Assembly (NCBI RefSeq): GCF_000968015.1
Contig: NZ_LACH01000035.1
Location: 22,026 to 86,025, forward strand
Length of the DNA: 64,000 nt
Reading direction: 5' to 3'
From: Pseudomonas fluorescens
GTDB lineage: Bacteria > Pseudomonadota > Gammaproteobacteria > Pseudomonadales > Pseudomonadaceae
The notes below the pieces were generated by a model. It ran no database searches. It saw only the letters and a program-made list of their open reading frames with translations, and was not told where the DNA came from. Each line of letters starts with the position of its first letter. Positions within the stretch are counted from its first letter, which is position 1. The translations under genes were made by a program, and so were the position numbers. Of the stretch, positions 7,406 to 15,081 are shown in pieces.

Positions 7406-8224
7406 ATGGCCGTAATTAGCGCGTTCGAGCGGCGAAAGCTCGAAAAGCTACTGGGGATGGGAAGCGGCTATGTCCTAGACTTCTCGGATCGTACCTACGC
7501 AGATTTCTTTATCGATTACCGTATTGGTATTGATGCAGTTCAGTATCGAAGTGGAAGCGACTCCAAGGCCAAGAGGATGCGGGCTTTTTGGGATATTGCA
7601 CCCAACCCCACGGTAGGGAAGGTTCTTGATGGACTCATTACCTATGGTGTGCAGATAGATCGCCTCGGTGACAGCAGTCCGCAATTGACAGACGACTGCC
7701 GAAAGATCGCAATGCGATTACTCAGCGATCAGTCGGTTGCGGATCTGGATGCACTAACTGCCATTGCTGATGACCGTGACTTTGAAGTCGTTGCTGAGCA
7801 TGTGCGTGAAGCCATAGAGAAAAACCAGCCCGAGGGAGGACTCGACCGCCTGCATACCTTCGTTAACAAATTTATTCGGGTTACTTGTGAGCAGCATGGC
7901 ATCAGCATAAGCAGAGAAAAGCCTCTACATAGAGTCTTTGGCGAGTATGTGAAAGCCCTTCGCGAACGCGGCCACCTTGAGTCGGCAATGACAGACCGCA
8001 TCCTGAAGTCCAGCATCTCGGTTCTGGAAGCCTTCAACGATGTGCGGAACAACAAGAGTCTCGCGCATGACAACCCGATCCTGAATTACGACGAAAGCTT
8101 GCTGATTTTCAACCACGTGGCGTCGTCCATCAGGTTCATCAAGTCACTTGAGGCAGGTATCAAGGCCAACAGCCTGGCGCAAAAGAATGACCTCCCTCCG
8201 TGGGACGAAACCATACCCTTTTAG
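7406..8224 (+). CDS. Abortive-infection (Abi) family protein with C-terminal HEPN-like domain
   Basis: Protein of 272 residues. The C-terminal part (about 185-265) is the abortive-infection C-terminal domain with VRNNKSLAHDNPILNYDESLLIFNHV; the Arg and His of RNNKSLAH form the R-x6-H pair of HEPN-like ribonucleases. The N-terminal 100 residues (starting MAVISAFERRKLEKLLGMGSGYV) resemble the sensor-like domains fused to such proteins in phage-defence genes. The ribosome site AGGAAAAAGAAG precedes the ATG. It is a single gene in island cargo beside another HEPN remnant. The phage-exclusion role is family inference; no partner antitoxin is evident. Confidence 0.75.
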   Translation: MAVISAFERRKLEKLLGMGSGYVLDFSDRTYADFFIDYRIGIDAVQYRSGSDSKAKRMRAFWDIAPNPTVGKVLDGLITYGVQIDRLGDSSPQLTDDCRKIAMRLLSDQSVADLDALTAIADDRDFEVVAEHVREAIEKNQPEGGLDRLHTFVNKFIRVTCEQHGISISREKPLHRVFGEYVKALRERGHLESAMTDRILKSSISVLEAFNDVRNNKSLAHDNPILNYDESLLIFNHVASSIRFIKSLEAGIKANSLAQKNDLPPWDETIPF

Positions 8225-8261
8225 TATCAGCCTTTGACGAACCCAATTTATTCAAGGAAAA

Positions 8262-8354
8262 ATGGCCGTACGTTGGATCAAGGCGGCTCAGGACCAAAAA
8301 CTTCAAGCAAACATTGACCAGAACCGTTCATTGTTCATCACAGAGGTCGAGTAA
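8262..8354 (+). CDS. Possible 30-residue peptide
   Basis: Short frame beginning MAVRWIKAAQDQ and ending FITEVE, with AAGGAAAA just before its ATG. It starts 37 bp after the Abi stop codon. Nothing is recognisable; it may be the front of a gene truncated at the recombined region, or chance. Confidence 0.22.
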   Translation: MAVRWIKAAQDQKLQANIDQNRSLFITEVE

Positions 8355-8395
8355 TTTCCCGCTCAGGAACCCCCAAGCCCGCCTTGAAAGTGGGG

Positions 8396-8418
8396 CCGAG
8401 TCCGTAGGAAGGACTCGG
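8396..8418 (+). terminator. Hairpin downstream of Abi gene
   Basis: Stem CCGAGTCC / GGACTCGG with a seven-base loop, followed by TTTGGG. The eight-pair GC-rich stem could end transcription from the Abi gene, or serve as an antisense terminator for gin, though the T tract is weak. Confidence 0.45.
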
Positions 8419-8515
8419 TTTGGGTCGACGCAGGGATGGTTTCCAGGTGTCGATTAAAGGCCGGAAACCTACGAAGCCGGGGCAGACCATAATTCTGTAA
8501 CCCTAATTTTTGCAC

Positions 8516-8556
8516 TGTAAACCACTGTGGTTAACAAGGAATAAAAGTGGTTTACA
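8516..8556. repeat. Three copies of the decamer TGTWAACCAC downstream of ginD
   Basis: TGTAAACCAC at the left, then its inverted relatives GTGGTTAACA one base later and GTGGTTTACA about ten bases further on. The outer pair is a perfect 11-bp inverted repeat (TGTAAACCACT / AGTGGTTTACA); the inner pair makes a near-perfect palindrome. Such arrays are typical of DNA-binding sites. Located under 100 bp from the gin operon's 3' end, a recombinase or GinD site is a reasonable guess. Confidence 0.55.
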
Positions 8557-8650
8557 CGGAGCAATACACGCCTCGGTTTATAAGGATATTTCTGTACTGG
8601 ACCTTTCCCTCGACGCAAAAGAGTGCGATTGCGCACTACGCGAAATCGAC

Positions 8651-9079
8651 CTATTCATGCAACTTCCTTGAAGGCAGGTCGACCACCTTGCGGTCGCTCA
8701 GCTTAGCCTTGAGTACACGGTTCTCGTCCGTTAGCACTTCGTTGATGGATGCGAGATTGGCGACCTTGCCCCGCAACTCCTCGATCTCCTGACGGTGGGC
8801 TGCGGACTTCTTGCGTTCCGCAATCAAGTCTTGTTGTTTCACATCACGCATGGCGCGACTGGAGCGACCTTGAGCCTCTCGGATAGCCTCGGCAATTCGT
8901 GGGTAGTAGTTGTGAATCAACGCCGTCGATACGCCCGCCTCGCGGGCGACTGCCGCGATGGTAACCTTGGATTCGCCTGTGTGGGTACGACCCTTCTGGA
9001 TGCGGAGAAGGGCGAGCTTCAGATCCTTCTCGCGATCCTCAGCAGGCTTATAATTGGTCGCTTTGTCCTTGGATTTCAT
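8651..9079 (-). CDS. ginD: Small HTH/coiled-coil protein of the recombinase operon (GinD-like)
   Basis: Protein of 142 residues: a TetR-like helix-turn-helix at about residues 38-62 (VTIAAVAREAGVSTALIHNY) and a coiled coil at about 85-125 rich in Glu, Lys, Leu and Asn. It is the fourth gene of the operon and its start overlaps the stop of the third recombinase by four bases (ATGA). In GInt elements the small fourth gene is, as I recall, needed with the three recombinases for integration and excision. Comparable small proteins (TnpC) accompany Tn554 recombinases. Confidence 0.75.
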   Translation of the reverse strand: MKSKDKATNYKPAEDREKDLKLALLRIQKGRTHTGESKVTIAAVAREAGVSTALIHNYYPRIAEAIREAQGRSSRAMRDVKQQDLIAERKKSAAHRQEIEELRGKVANLASINEVLTDENRVLKAKLSDRKVVDLPSRKLHE

Positions 9080-10959
9080 GAGATTAAAATCTCCGGGTCC
9101 ATTCCCAACTGTACCAGTACGTCACGGCAGCGATTTAGGTCGCGCTCAACGCGCTGGCGGCCGCCCTCGCCAATGTCCGGGCAATGCAGAAGCCCTTTCA
9201 GATCATCGTAGAGTCGCTGGTAGATGGCCGCGTGGCCGCGTCCGATCACGGCATGGTTGCAGTTGCCGCAGCGGGTACGCTCAAGGGTATTGCCGACGCA
9301 ACCGTCATTGTCCGCCGTGCACCAGGCATGGCCGTTGCTGCGAATTGCGGTGCTCTCGGCAATGGACTTCAGCATCGAGGCGTGATCCTTGAAGATCAGC
9401 AGGTTCTGCGGCTCCCGCTGCCATTGCTTGAGCGCGCGGCCGTAGCCCCCGGCCAAGGGTTCGTCACCCAGCCAGTTATCGACGACGCCGAGTTTTATAT
9501 CTTCCAACTCACCCTGAATATCGGCGTACAGATCAAGGTCCAGATGCTGTCCCCAACTCTCGTCCATGGCGTAGCCTAGAGTCATGTCCAGCGAGCAGTG
9601 CGCGAAATGCTCCTTGAGGTAGCGAAGGTCACCGAAGCGGCTGTGCGCGGCGTAGTTGGCAAACTTACGGCGGAACTGGTGGCTGGTGAGGTTCCAACTC
9701 AGACCGCAGTCTTTCGCAAATGCCTTGAGGTTTGGGTTCCAATTAGAGTTGGAAAGCGTGCGTGCTCCATTACCTTTTGAAGATTCGCAGAGAAAGAGTG
9801 CATGGCGGTGCTTCTGCGCCTCCGCGATCTGAGGATCATTTAAGTTGGCGCGGCGCAGTTGCACTATCTTAGAAGAGATCATTTCCTGATATGGCGCGCA
9901 CCAGCGCTCCATCAGGCGCAGGGTACGCACGGCTGCCTCGGGGATCATCCAGTTATGGAGACCAACATCGGTCTTTTCCGACCGTGAGCGCATCCAATGG
10001 TAGACGGTGCCCTCATCGTCTTGGGTGCGGTGGTGCGCGCCTGACTGCACGTTTGCCAGCTCGTGGTTGCGACAGCCTGAGGTGCTGGCCAGGACTATGT
10101 AGCAGGCCGTGCGCAGATCGAGCAATGCTTTATTGAAGGCGTTCAGGCCGTCCTCCCAACCAACGGAGTTCAGGTGGCGGTTCATGGCATAATTAATAGT
10201 TCTGCCACTCTGACCCTTACACTGCCCGGCGAGGGCATTCAATGCATCGCGCAGGTCAAGCAATTGCTGGCCGCATTCAACTTGCTGGTGGGCTCGATCG
10301 AACAGGACGCAGAAGACATCATCAGGGATCAGCGGCGTCTTAACGCCTCGGATCCTTCCAATCATCCCGGCCATCTCAAGCGCAGAAGTCTCGGGCCAAG
10401 GATGCTGTGGCATAGGGTCATCGGTGTATTGGCTCAGTTCGTGGAGCGCTTCGACGGCGATGAAACGGCATTGCAGCCCACGCTGCGATAGTGGCTTGCC
10501 CTTGGATCGGCTGGGCTGGCGATGGGCCTTGCAGGCGGCCACATAAGTCGCGCAGATCATCGGTGTCACTGCTCCCAGGTGGTCAAGCTTCAGCGCTTCC
10601 AGGTGACGCAGGAAGGGCTTTGCATCAGTGAAACATTGCTGCACTGTGCCGCCTTTAGGCCCACCCGCTCCGAAACGTCCACGCCGTAGGTAGCGATACA
10701 GCAGCGCCTTCATCACCGCCCGAAACGCCGGCGGCAAGATGCCGAAGTCCAGCCGTTTCTGGCAGGCCCGTACGTTGGTGGTGAAGCCGTCGAGTTCCCA
10801 AGTGTCGTCGCCGTATCGGCTGAGGATGACCCACTGCCCATCGACCTGTGTAGCGCTGATGATCAGGGCGTCGCGTTCGGATTCGGGGAGCTGACGCACA
10901 TCGCCCGGCTGGGTGGCGAGGGGGGGCCAGTGTAGCGCCGTCAGGGCGTTGTCGTTCAT
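9076..10959 (-). CDS. ginC: Tyrosine recombinase GinC-like
   Basis: Large site-specific recombinase of 627 residues, third in the operon. Catalytic residues are visible: Arg in TSGCRNHELA, H-x-x-R in LTSHQFRRKF, His in HFAHCSLDM and the nucleophile Tyr in TLGYAMDE. The C-terminal 120 residues carry Cys pairs (CTADNDGC and CGNCNH) that may bind zinc, as in long Tn554 TnpB-type proteins. The start overlaps the ginB stop (ATGA). It should act with GinA and GinB on the element ends. Confidence 0.8.
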   Translation of the reverse strand: MNDNALTALHWPPLATQPGDVRQLPESERDALIISATQVDGQWVILSRYGDDTWELDGFTTNVRACQKRLDFGILPPAFRAVMKALLYRYLRRGRFGAGGPKGGTVQQCFTDAKPFLRHLEALKLDHLGAVTPMICATYVAACKAHRQPSRSKGKPLSQRGLQCRFIAVEALHELSQYTDDPMPQHPWPETSALEMAGMIGRIRGVKTPLIPDDVFCVLFDRAHQQVECGQQLLDLRDALNALAGQCKGQSGRTINYAMNRHLNSVGWEDGLNAFNKALLDLRTACYIVLASTSGCRNHELANVQSGAHHRTQDDEGTVYHWMRSRSEKTDVGLHNWMIPEAAVRTLRLMERWCAPYQEMISSKIVQLRRANLNDPQIAEAQKHRHALFLCESSKGNGARTLSNSNWNPNLKAFAKDCGLSWNLTSHQFRRKFANYAAHSRFGDLRYLKEHFAHCSLDMTLGYAMDESWGQHLDLDLYADIQGELEDIKLGVVDNWLGDEPLAGGYGRALKQWQREPQNLLIFKDHASMLKSIAESTAIRSNGHAWCTADNDGCVGNTLERTRCGNCNHAVIGRGHAAIYQRLYDDLKGLLHCPDIGEGGRQRVERDLNRCRDVLVQLGMDPEILIS

Positions 10960-12638
10960 GTAAAGACCTCTAGGCTGTCGATCAGATCAACCGACCAGAA
11001 AGGGTGCGGTTGGGCGCGGGCGAGCTCACGGGCAGCCTCCACCGCTGCGGCCTTGAAGGTGCCGCGCAGCAGCCCCTCGGCGATGATGTAGTGATTGATC
11101 AAGCGGGGGATGTGGGCGTACTCCCGTGCCCAGCGCCGCTTGTCCATGCGCGAGCGCTCGGTAAGGACGCGGAAGTAGAAGCTGAACAGCTTGTACAGAT
11201 CCTCAGCGGTCACTGCGTAGTGCTGGCAGCGCAAGCAGTTCATGAAGCTCATGCAGGTCGCTCCCTCGCGCTTCGGGGCGTACTGGCCGTTCACCGGGTC
11301 GGCGCAACGGCCCATGGGGGTGTCCTTATAAGTCGCTCCAATGGTCTGGGTTAGCAACTCCTGCACCATTACCTCGCCCATGAACTGCCAGTTGCGACGG
11401 GCATCCTCGTCGGGCGCCAGGTAGCTTTGGTCGGCCACCCGCGGGGTATTGCCGAGAGCTACGGCGGTGGTCGCCAAATCGCCATTAGTCAGCTCGAAGA
11501 TGCGGTTGGCGAAGGTCTTGCGCAGGCGCGAGATGTTGATGCGCAGTGGCTTTCCGTCGCTGTCGATCAGACCATGATCGGTTACTAGGCGATTTATCGC
11601 CCACGCCAACATTGCATCGCTCAACGCCGTGACTTGACCGATACCCTTGCCGCCCCGACTGCGATACAGCCACACTCGGCCCTTGAGGTCGTCCGGGGCC
11701 TCCGCATCCAGAGGGGCGGTCAAGGCCATCACGCGGCGGATCAGGCGCTCCACGTTGGTTCTCACGCTCGGCGTGGACTCCAGGAGACGCTCGGCATCCG
11801 ATTCGGCGCGCAGCGCCACCTTGCTGGTGTTGTAGCCGCGCCGTTTCCACAACACCAGGAATACGGTGTCGTCCTTGGGGTGCGGGCGCAGGCAGTCTCG
11901 GCTCATTTCCAGAAGTGGCGTGGTGTTGCGTCCGGTGTGCAGCGCCACGACCAGCAGGGCGTAAGTTAGCAATTCGCCGGTCACAGGCGTGTTATTGGCC
12001 CAGATCGGCTTAATGGCATGCCGCAGCGCCAGGGTGAACGCTTGCCGCTCGGGTTTGGACAGCGCCGTCTCGCCCTTGGCTTTGCTGTTGCTGTTTGGGA
12101 AGGGATTGCGTGGGAAGGTGGCCGCATCGCCGGATGTGACAACGGGGATTAGCCCGCGTCGCCCTAAGGCGACTAGCACGGACTTGGTCTGCGTATAGCT
12201 GGTCTTCTGAGTTATAGTCACCACGCCCAGCCCGGCAAGATGGCCGAGATAGCCGTCGATCAAGTCCCGATTCACATCGGCCAAGGCCAAGTTACGGCCA
12301 AAAGCCGTTGCCCGCAGCACGCAGTAGTCGAGGAAATGGCGCAGGCCATTCTGGCCGTAGGCGGCCAAGGTGGTTACTGCGACGACGCCGTCCTGGCCGG
12401 CGAGGAAGCGTTCAATCTGGCGCTGGCAAGCGTAGGTGATGGAGTCGATGCCTGCGCCGTACCAGCGGGCAAAGTCGAAGCTACATCTGCTGGTGGAGTT
12501 CCGCCCGAATTGGACTGTGGTGCTGGTCGGAGGAATGGCCTCGGGCAGAAGGACCACATTGCCTGCCATGTCGCGGCTGTGCTCGACTTGCGGAACGCTG
12601 AGATCGGTCTTGGCAAATACCTTGCGCTTGCCCATCAA
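10956..12638 (-). CDS. ginB: Tyrosine recombinase-like protein GinB, atypical active site
   Basis: Protein of 560 residues, second in the operon. The first catalytic Arg is visible in ALHTGRNTT and the likely Tyr in QSYLAPDED. The H-x-x-R box reads SRLRKTF with Ser in place of His, and the later His position reads LGNT. A Cys cluster (CMSFMNCLRCQHY) lies near residue 460-475. It may therefore be a structural or weakly active partner rather than a full catalyst. Overlaps both neighbours by four bases. Confidence 0.78.
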   Translation of the reverse strand: MMGKRKVFAKTDLSVPQVEHSRDMAGNVVLLPEAIPPTSTTVQFGRNSTSRCSFDFARWYGAGIDSITYACQRQIERFLAGQDGVVAVTTLAAYGQNGLRHFLDYCVLRATAFGRNLALADVNRDLIDGYLGHLAGLGVVTITQKTSYTQTKSVLVALGRRGLIPVVTSGDAATFPRNPFPNSNSKAKGETALSKPERQAFTLALRHAIKPIWANNTPVTGELLTYALLVVALHTGRNTTPLLEMSRDCLRPHPKDDTVFLVLWKRRGYNTSKVALRAESDAERLLESTPSVRTNVERLIRRVMALTAPLDAEAPDDLKGRVWLYRSRGGKGIGQVTALSDAMLAWAINRLVTDHGLIDSDGKPLRINISRLRKTFANRIFELTNGDLATTAVALGNTPRVADQSYLAPDEDARRNWQFMGEVMVQELLTQTIGATYKDTPMGRCADPVNGQYAPKREGATCMSFMNCLRCQHYAVTAEDLYKLFSFYFRVLTERSRMDKRRWAREYAHIPRLINHYIIAEGLLRGTFKAAAVEAARELARAQPHPFWSVDLIDSLEVFT

Positions 12639-13777
12639 GCCGCACCCGCCAGTGCGTTCAATTCATCTTCATATGCAAGCACTGCCTCGTCGGCCAGTTC
12701 GTTGACCAGGTGCAGGTACACCATGGTTGTCTGAATCGAACTGTGGCCGAGTTGCCGCTGAACGAGCACAAGGGGGTCCAGCCCATTCGCAGGGTTGCGC
12801 TGTAGGCTGACCAGGGTATGGGTGGCATAGGTATGCCGAAGCATGTGCGTATGGACCTTGATTTCAGCCCGCTTGCCGGTCTCGTTAATGATCCGGTTGA
12901 GACTCTTGCCGCCGTCGCCATAGGGTTCCCCGGACTGGTTGAGTAACAGCGCCTTTTGCGGGGTCTTGCTCAGCGTGGCGCGTTCGCCGCGCACCTTCGT
13001 CACATAGCGATAGAGTTCGGCCATGAATTTTCGGCTGACGTAAATATCTCGCGGCTTGCTGCCCTTGGTCACCATGCCGCTGCCATCGAACGGATTGAGC
13101 CGAATGCGGAAGTTGCGTTCAGTTCGTCCAGTCGGATCGAAAACATAGGCCAGCGGGAAGGCAGCTACTTCCTCTCGGCGCAGACCTGTATGCAGCGCCA
13201 GACGCATCATCATCCTGTGGTGGGGATTCTCCGCTGCGGCAAGAAGTGAATTGATCTCAGCCATGTTCAGGAACTTTGGCAGGGTTTTGTGGCTACGCGG
13301 CATAACATCGTTTGCCATTGCCTTGCTGCCACTCGCATCGAGATGAGCGAGAAAGCCTGTTTCGCGTCTTACGGTGCGTTCTTCAAAGGCGTAGGGCAGG
13401 CGTTTCACCCAACCCTCCTTCAGCGCGTACTCGTAGAACTTGCAGACGTAAATCAGGCGCTGACGAGTGGTATTGAGTGCCAGCTTGCACGCCACCAAGC
13501 AGTAGTCCCGATAGGCCGCCACAAGGCTCTTGGCCTCGCCACGATCCACGTCGCGCCAGTCAATCTCATGAGCCTCCAGGAAGCTGAAGAAATCGTACAG
13601 TGCGCGTCCGGTACTGGGCCAGGAACGCTTCGAGCCGATGACCCCGCGAAGCAGGTAGTGTCGAAAGAACTGATTGGCCGGAACGCAACTCTCCATCGAG
13701 TCCCATAGCAGAATGGGAAACCCTGGATAAGGTTGCCCACCGATCACAAAATCCTCAGTCGCCCACACAAGCTCCAT
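12635..13777 (-). CDS. ginA: Tyrosine recombinase GinA-like, first gene of the operon
   Basis: Site-specific recombinase of 380 residues with a complete catalytic set: Arg in LHTGLRREEV, H-x-x-R in HTHMLRHTYATH, His in LGHSSIQTT and Tyr in MVYLHLV. N-terminal SAM-like core-binding domain at about 40-150. The ribosome site AGAGGA precedes the ATG. It opens a four-gene operon in which every junction is an ATGA overlap. The gene lies 140 bp from the island junction and reads inward, as in GInt elements. Confidence 0.85.
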   Translation of the reverse strand: MELVWATEDFVIGGQPYPGFPILLWDSMESCVPANQFFRHYLLRGVIGSKRSWPSTGRALYDFFSFLEAHEIDWRDVDRGEAKSLVAAYRDYCLVACKLALNTTRQRLIYVCKFYEYALKEGWVKRLPYAFEERTVRRETGFLAHLDASGSKAMANDVMPRSHKTLPKFLNMAEINSLLAAAENPHHRMMMRLALHTGLRREEVAAFPLAYVFDPTGRTERNFRIRLNPFDGSGMVTKGSKPRDIYVSRKFMAELYRYVTKVRGERATLSKTPQKALLLNQSGEPYGDGGKSLNRIINETGKRAEIKVHTHMLRHTYATHTLVSLQRNPANGLDPLVLVQRQLGHSSIQTTMVYLHLVNELADEAVLAYEDELNALAGAA

Positions 13778-13917
13778 ATGCCGTCCTCTGTAATTAATCA
13801 GAACTAATCACTTTGTCCGCTCTGACCAGTTAGGGCATTAGATCGACCCTAAAGCACCTGAGCTTCTAAATATTGGTTTCTAATATCACAGCAATCTAAC
13901 TCTTTCAAAGTGTCAGA
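13778..13917. mobile_element. Terminal AT-rich segment of the island (GInt end)
   Basis: AT-rich 140 bp between the ginA start and the chromosome. It carries the direct repeat TAATCA-GAAC-TAATCA, the inverted repeat TTAGGG-N11-CCCTAA (13830-13852) and ATTAGAT/ATCTAA copies. It must contain the gin promoter and the recombinase attachment end. The whole island is the segment from before position 1 to about 13917; its far end is outside the window. Confidence 0.6.
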
Positions 13918-15081
13918 TCATAAGGCGTTCCTCAAGGTCTGCAGGTGGGCGACCTGACGGCTGAATTCAGCGCTGGATAGCCGCTGCTTCGGTCGCGGGC
14001 TCATGGCCTGGCTGATAGCGCGTGTGGGTTGGCCGGTCAGGCGTGCGAGCACCAGCCATTGTTCGGCGACGCCGAGTTGTTCGAAACCGGGATGACGGCG
14101 CCGCACACGACGCAAGATGTCGTGCTGCAAGGCTTGCACCAGGTGCTGCTGACCGTTGCGCCGCAACATGAAATCGGCGCTGGCGCGCAGGTGTTCCTGA
14201 AGTTGGCGGCGGGCTCTTGGGGCCGGCTCCAGCAGCGGACCCTGCCGTACGCCGACGTGCCAGAAGCCAAGACCGATCAGGGCGATCAGGGCGACCAGCG
14301 CCTGAGGGAAATAGCGCAGGAGCAAGGTCAGCAGACTGTCGTGATCGGTGTTGAACAGCAGAGTCACGTTCGTGTCCGCGGTCAGGTACCAGAGCAGCCA
14401 GGCGTTGTCGTACTGGTCGATGGCCGGGGTTTTCCACAGGTCGGCGTCGGTGACCACGGTGATCGAACCGAGCCCGTGATTGAGTTGCATCATGTGCGTG
14501 GCCTTGCCGCTGTTGGCCCAGGCCTGGGCGAGGTTTTTCGGGTCTTCGAGATGGAATGCGGTATCGAAACCGGCGTAGGCCGGCGCGTTTTCGTCTTCCA
14601 GATACAGCTTGGTCAGCTTGGGGTAAGGATCGTCGTCGCTCCCGGGCGGCGGGTCCTTGAGGTCTTTGCTCAGCGACTGGTGCAGTTGCACCCGGTCGAG
14701 CAGCAGGTCATTGCTTTGGCCGGTCTTCTCATCCCACAACGACTGGGCAACAAACAAAAGACGCCCGCCGGCCCGGGTCCAGTTCAACAGCTGATCGATC
14801 TGGCGCGGGGTCATGTTGTACCGGTCCCCGAGCAATAACAGACTGTGCTGATGCGGCTCGAGGGTCGGCAGGATGTCGAGGCTGTTGGCGTGGCTGACGG
14901 TCAGGCCCTGTTTGCGCAAAAAGTGCTCGGCGGCGAGATAAGGGTTGGCCTGGGCTTCGGGTGAGGGGCCGTGATCGATGTCTGTCTGATAGGGCGTCGC
15001 CTTGACGTACAGATAAACACTCAGCGCGATCAATAGCACGGCGATGAACACGCCGACCGCCAGCCAGCGTTGCCGGTTCAA
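13918..15081 (-). CDS. DUF4350 membrane protein
   Basis: Protein of 387 residues with an N-terminal membrane anchor (VGVFIAVLLIALSVYLYV), a large exported domain containing the DUF4350-type core (NPYLAAEHFLRKQGLTV, HSLLLLGDRYNMTPRQ), and a second helix at about 255-275 followed by a cytoplasmic tail. Fourth gene of the RDD-SpoIIM-DUF4129-DUF4350 operon, with a four-base overlap to the gene before. Its stop codon lies in ATGA, the start overlap normally used by the next gene (a MoxR ATPase in other pseudomonads), but here the mobile island follows. Function unknown; often linked to envelope assembly. Confidence 0.75.
   Translation of the reverse strand: MNRQRWLAVGVFIAVLLIALSVYLYVKATPYQTDIDHGPSPEAQANPYLAAEHFLRKQGLTVSHANSLDILPTLEPHQHSLLLLGDRYNMTPRQIDQLLNWTRAGGRLLFVAQSLWDEKTGQSNDLLLDRVQLHQSLSKDLKDPPPGSDDDPYPKLTKLYLEDENAPAYAGFDTAFHLEDPKNLAQAWANSGKATHMMQLNHGLGSITVVTDADLWKTPAIDQYDNAWLLWYLTADTNVTLLFNTDHDSLLTLLLRYFPQALVALIALIGLGFWHVGVRQGPLLEPAPRARRQLQEHLRASADFMLRRNGQQHLVQALQHDILRRVRRRHPGFEQLGVAEQWLVLARLTGQPTRAISQAMSPRPKQRLSSAEFSRQVAHLQTLRNAL

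Larger units (their letters stand above)
8225..8650. other. Non-coding stretch between Abi gene and ginD
   Basis: About 425 bp between converging genes. It holds one possible 30-residue frame, a GC-rich hairpin and a cluster of inverted/direct decamers, all listed separately. I see no transposase remnant. Confidence 0.5.

Noticed and set aside
8200..8457. 85-residue frame after the Abi gene
   Set aside because: It begins inside the Abi gene, runs through a hairpin and has no domain.
8651..13777. RIT (recombinase in trio) element
   Set aside because: RIT proteins are shorter and lack the small fourth HTH gene; sizes and overlaps fit the GInt/Tn554 pattern better.
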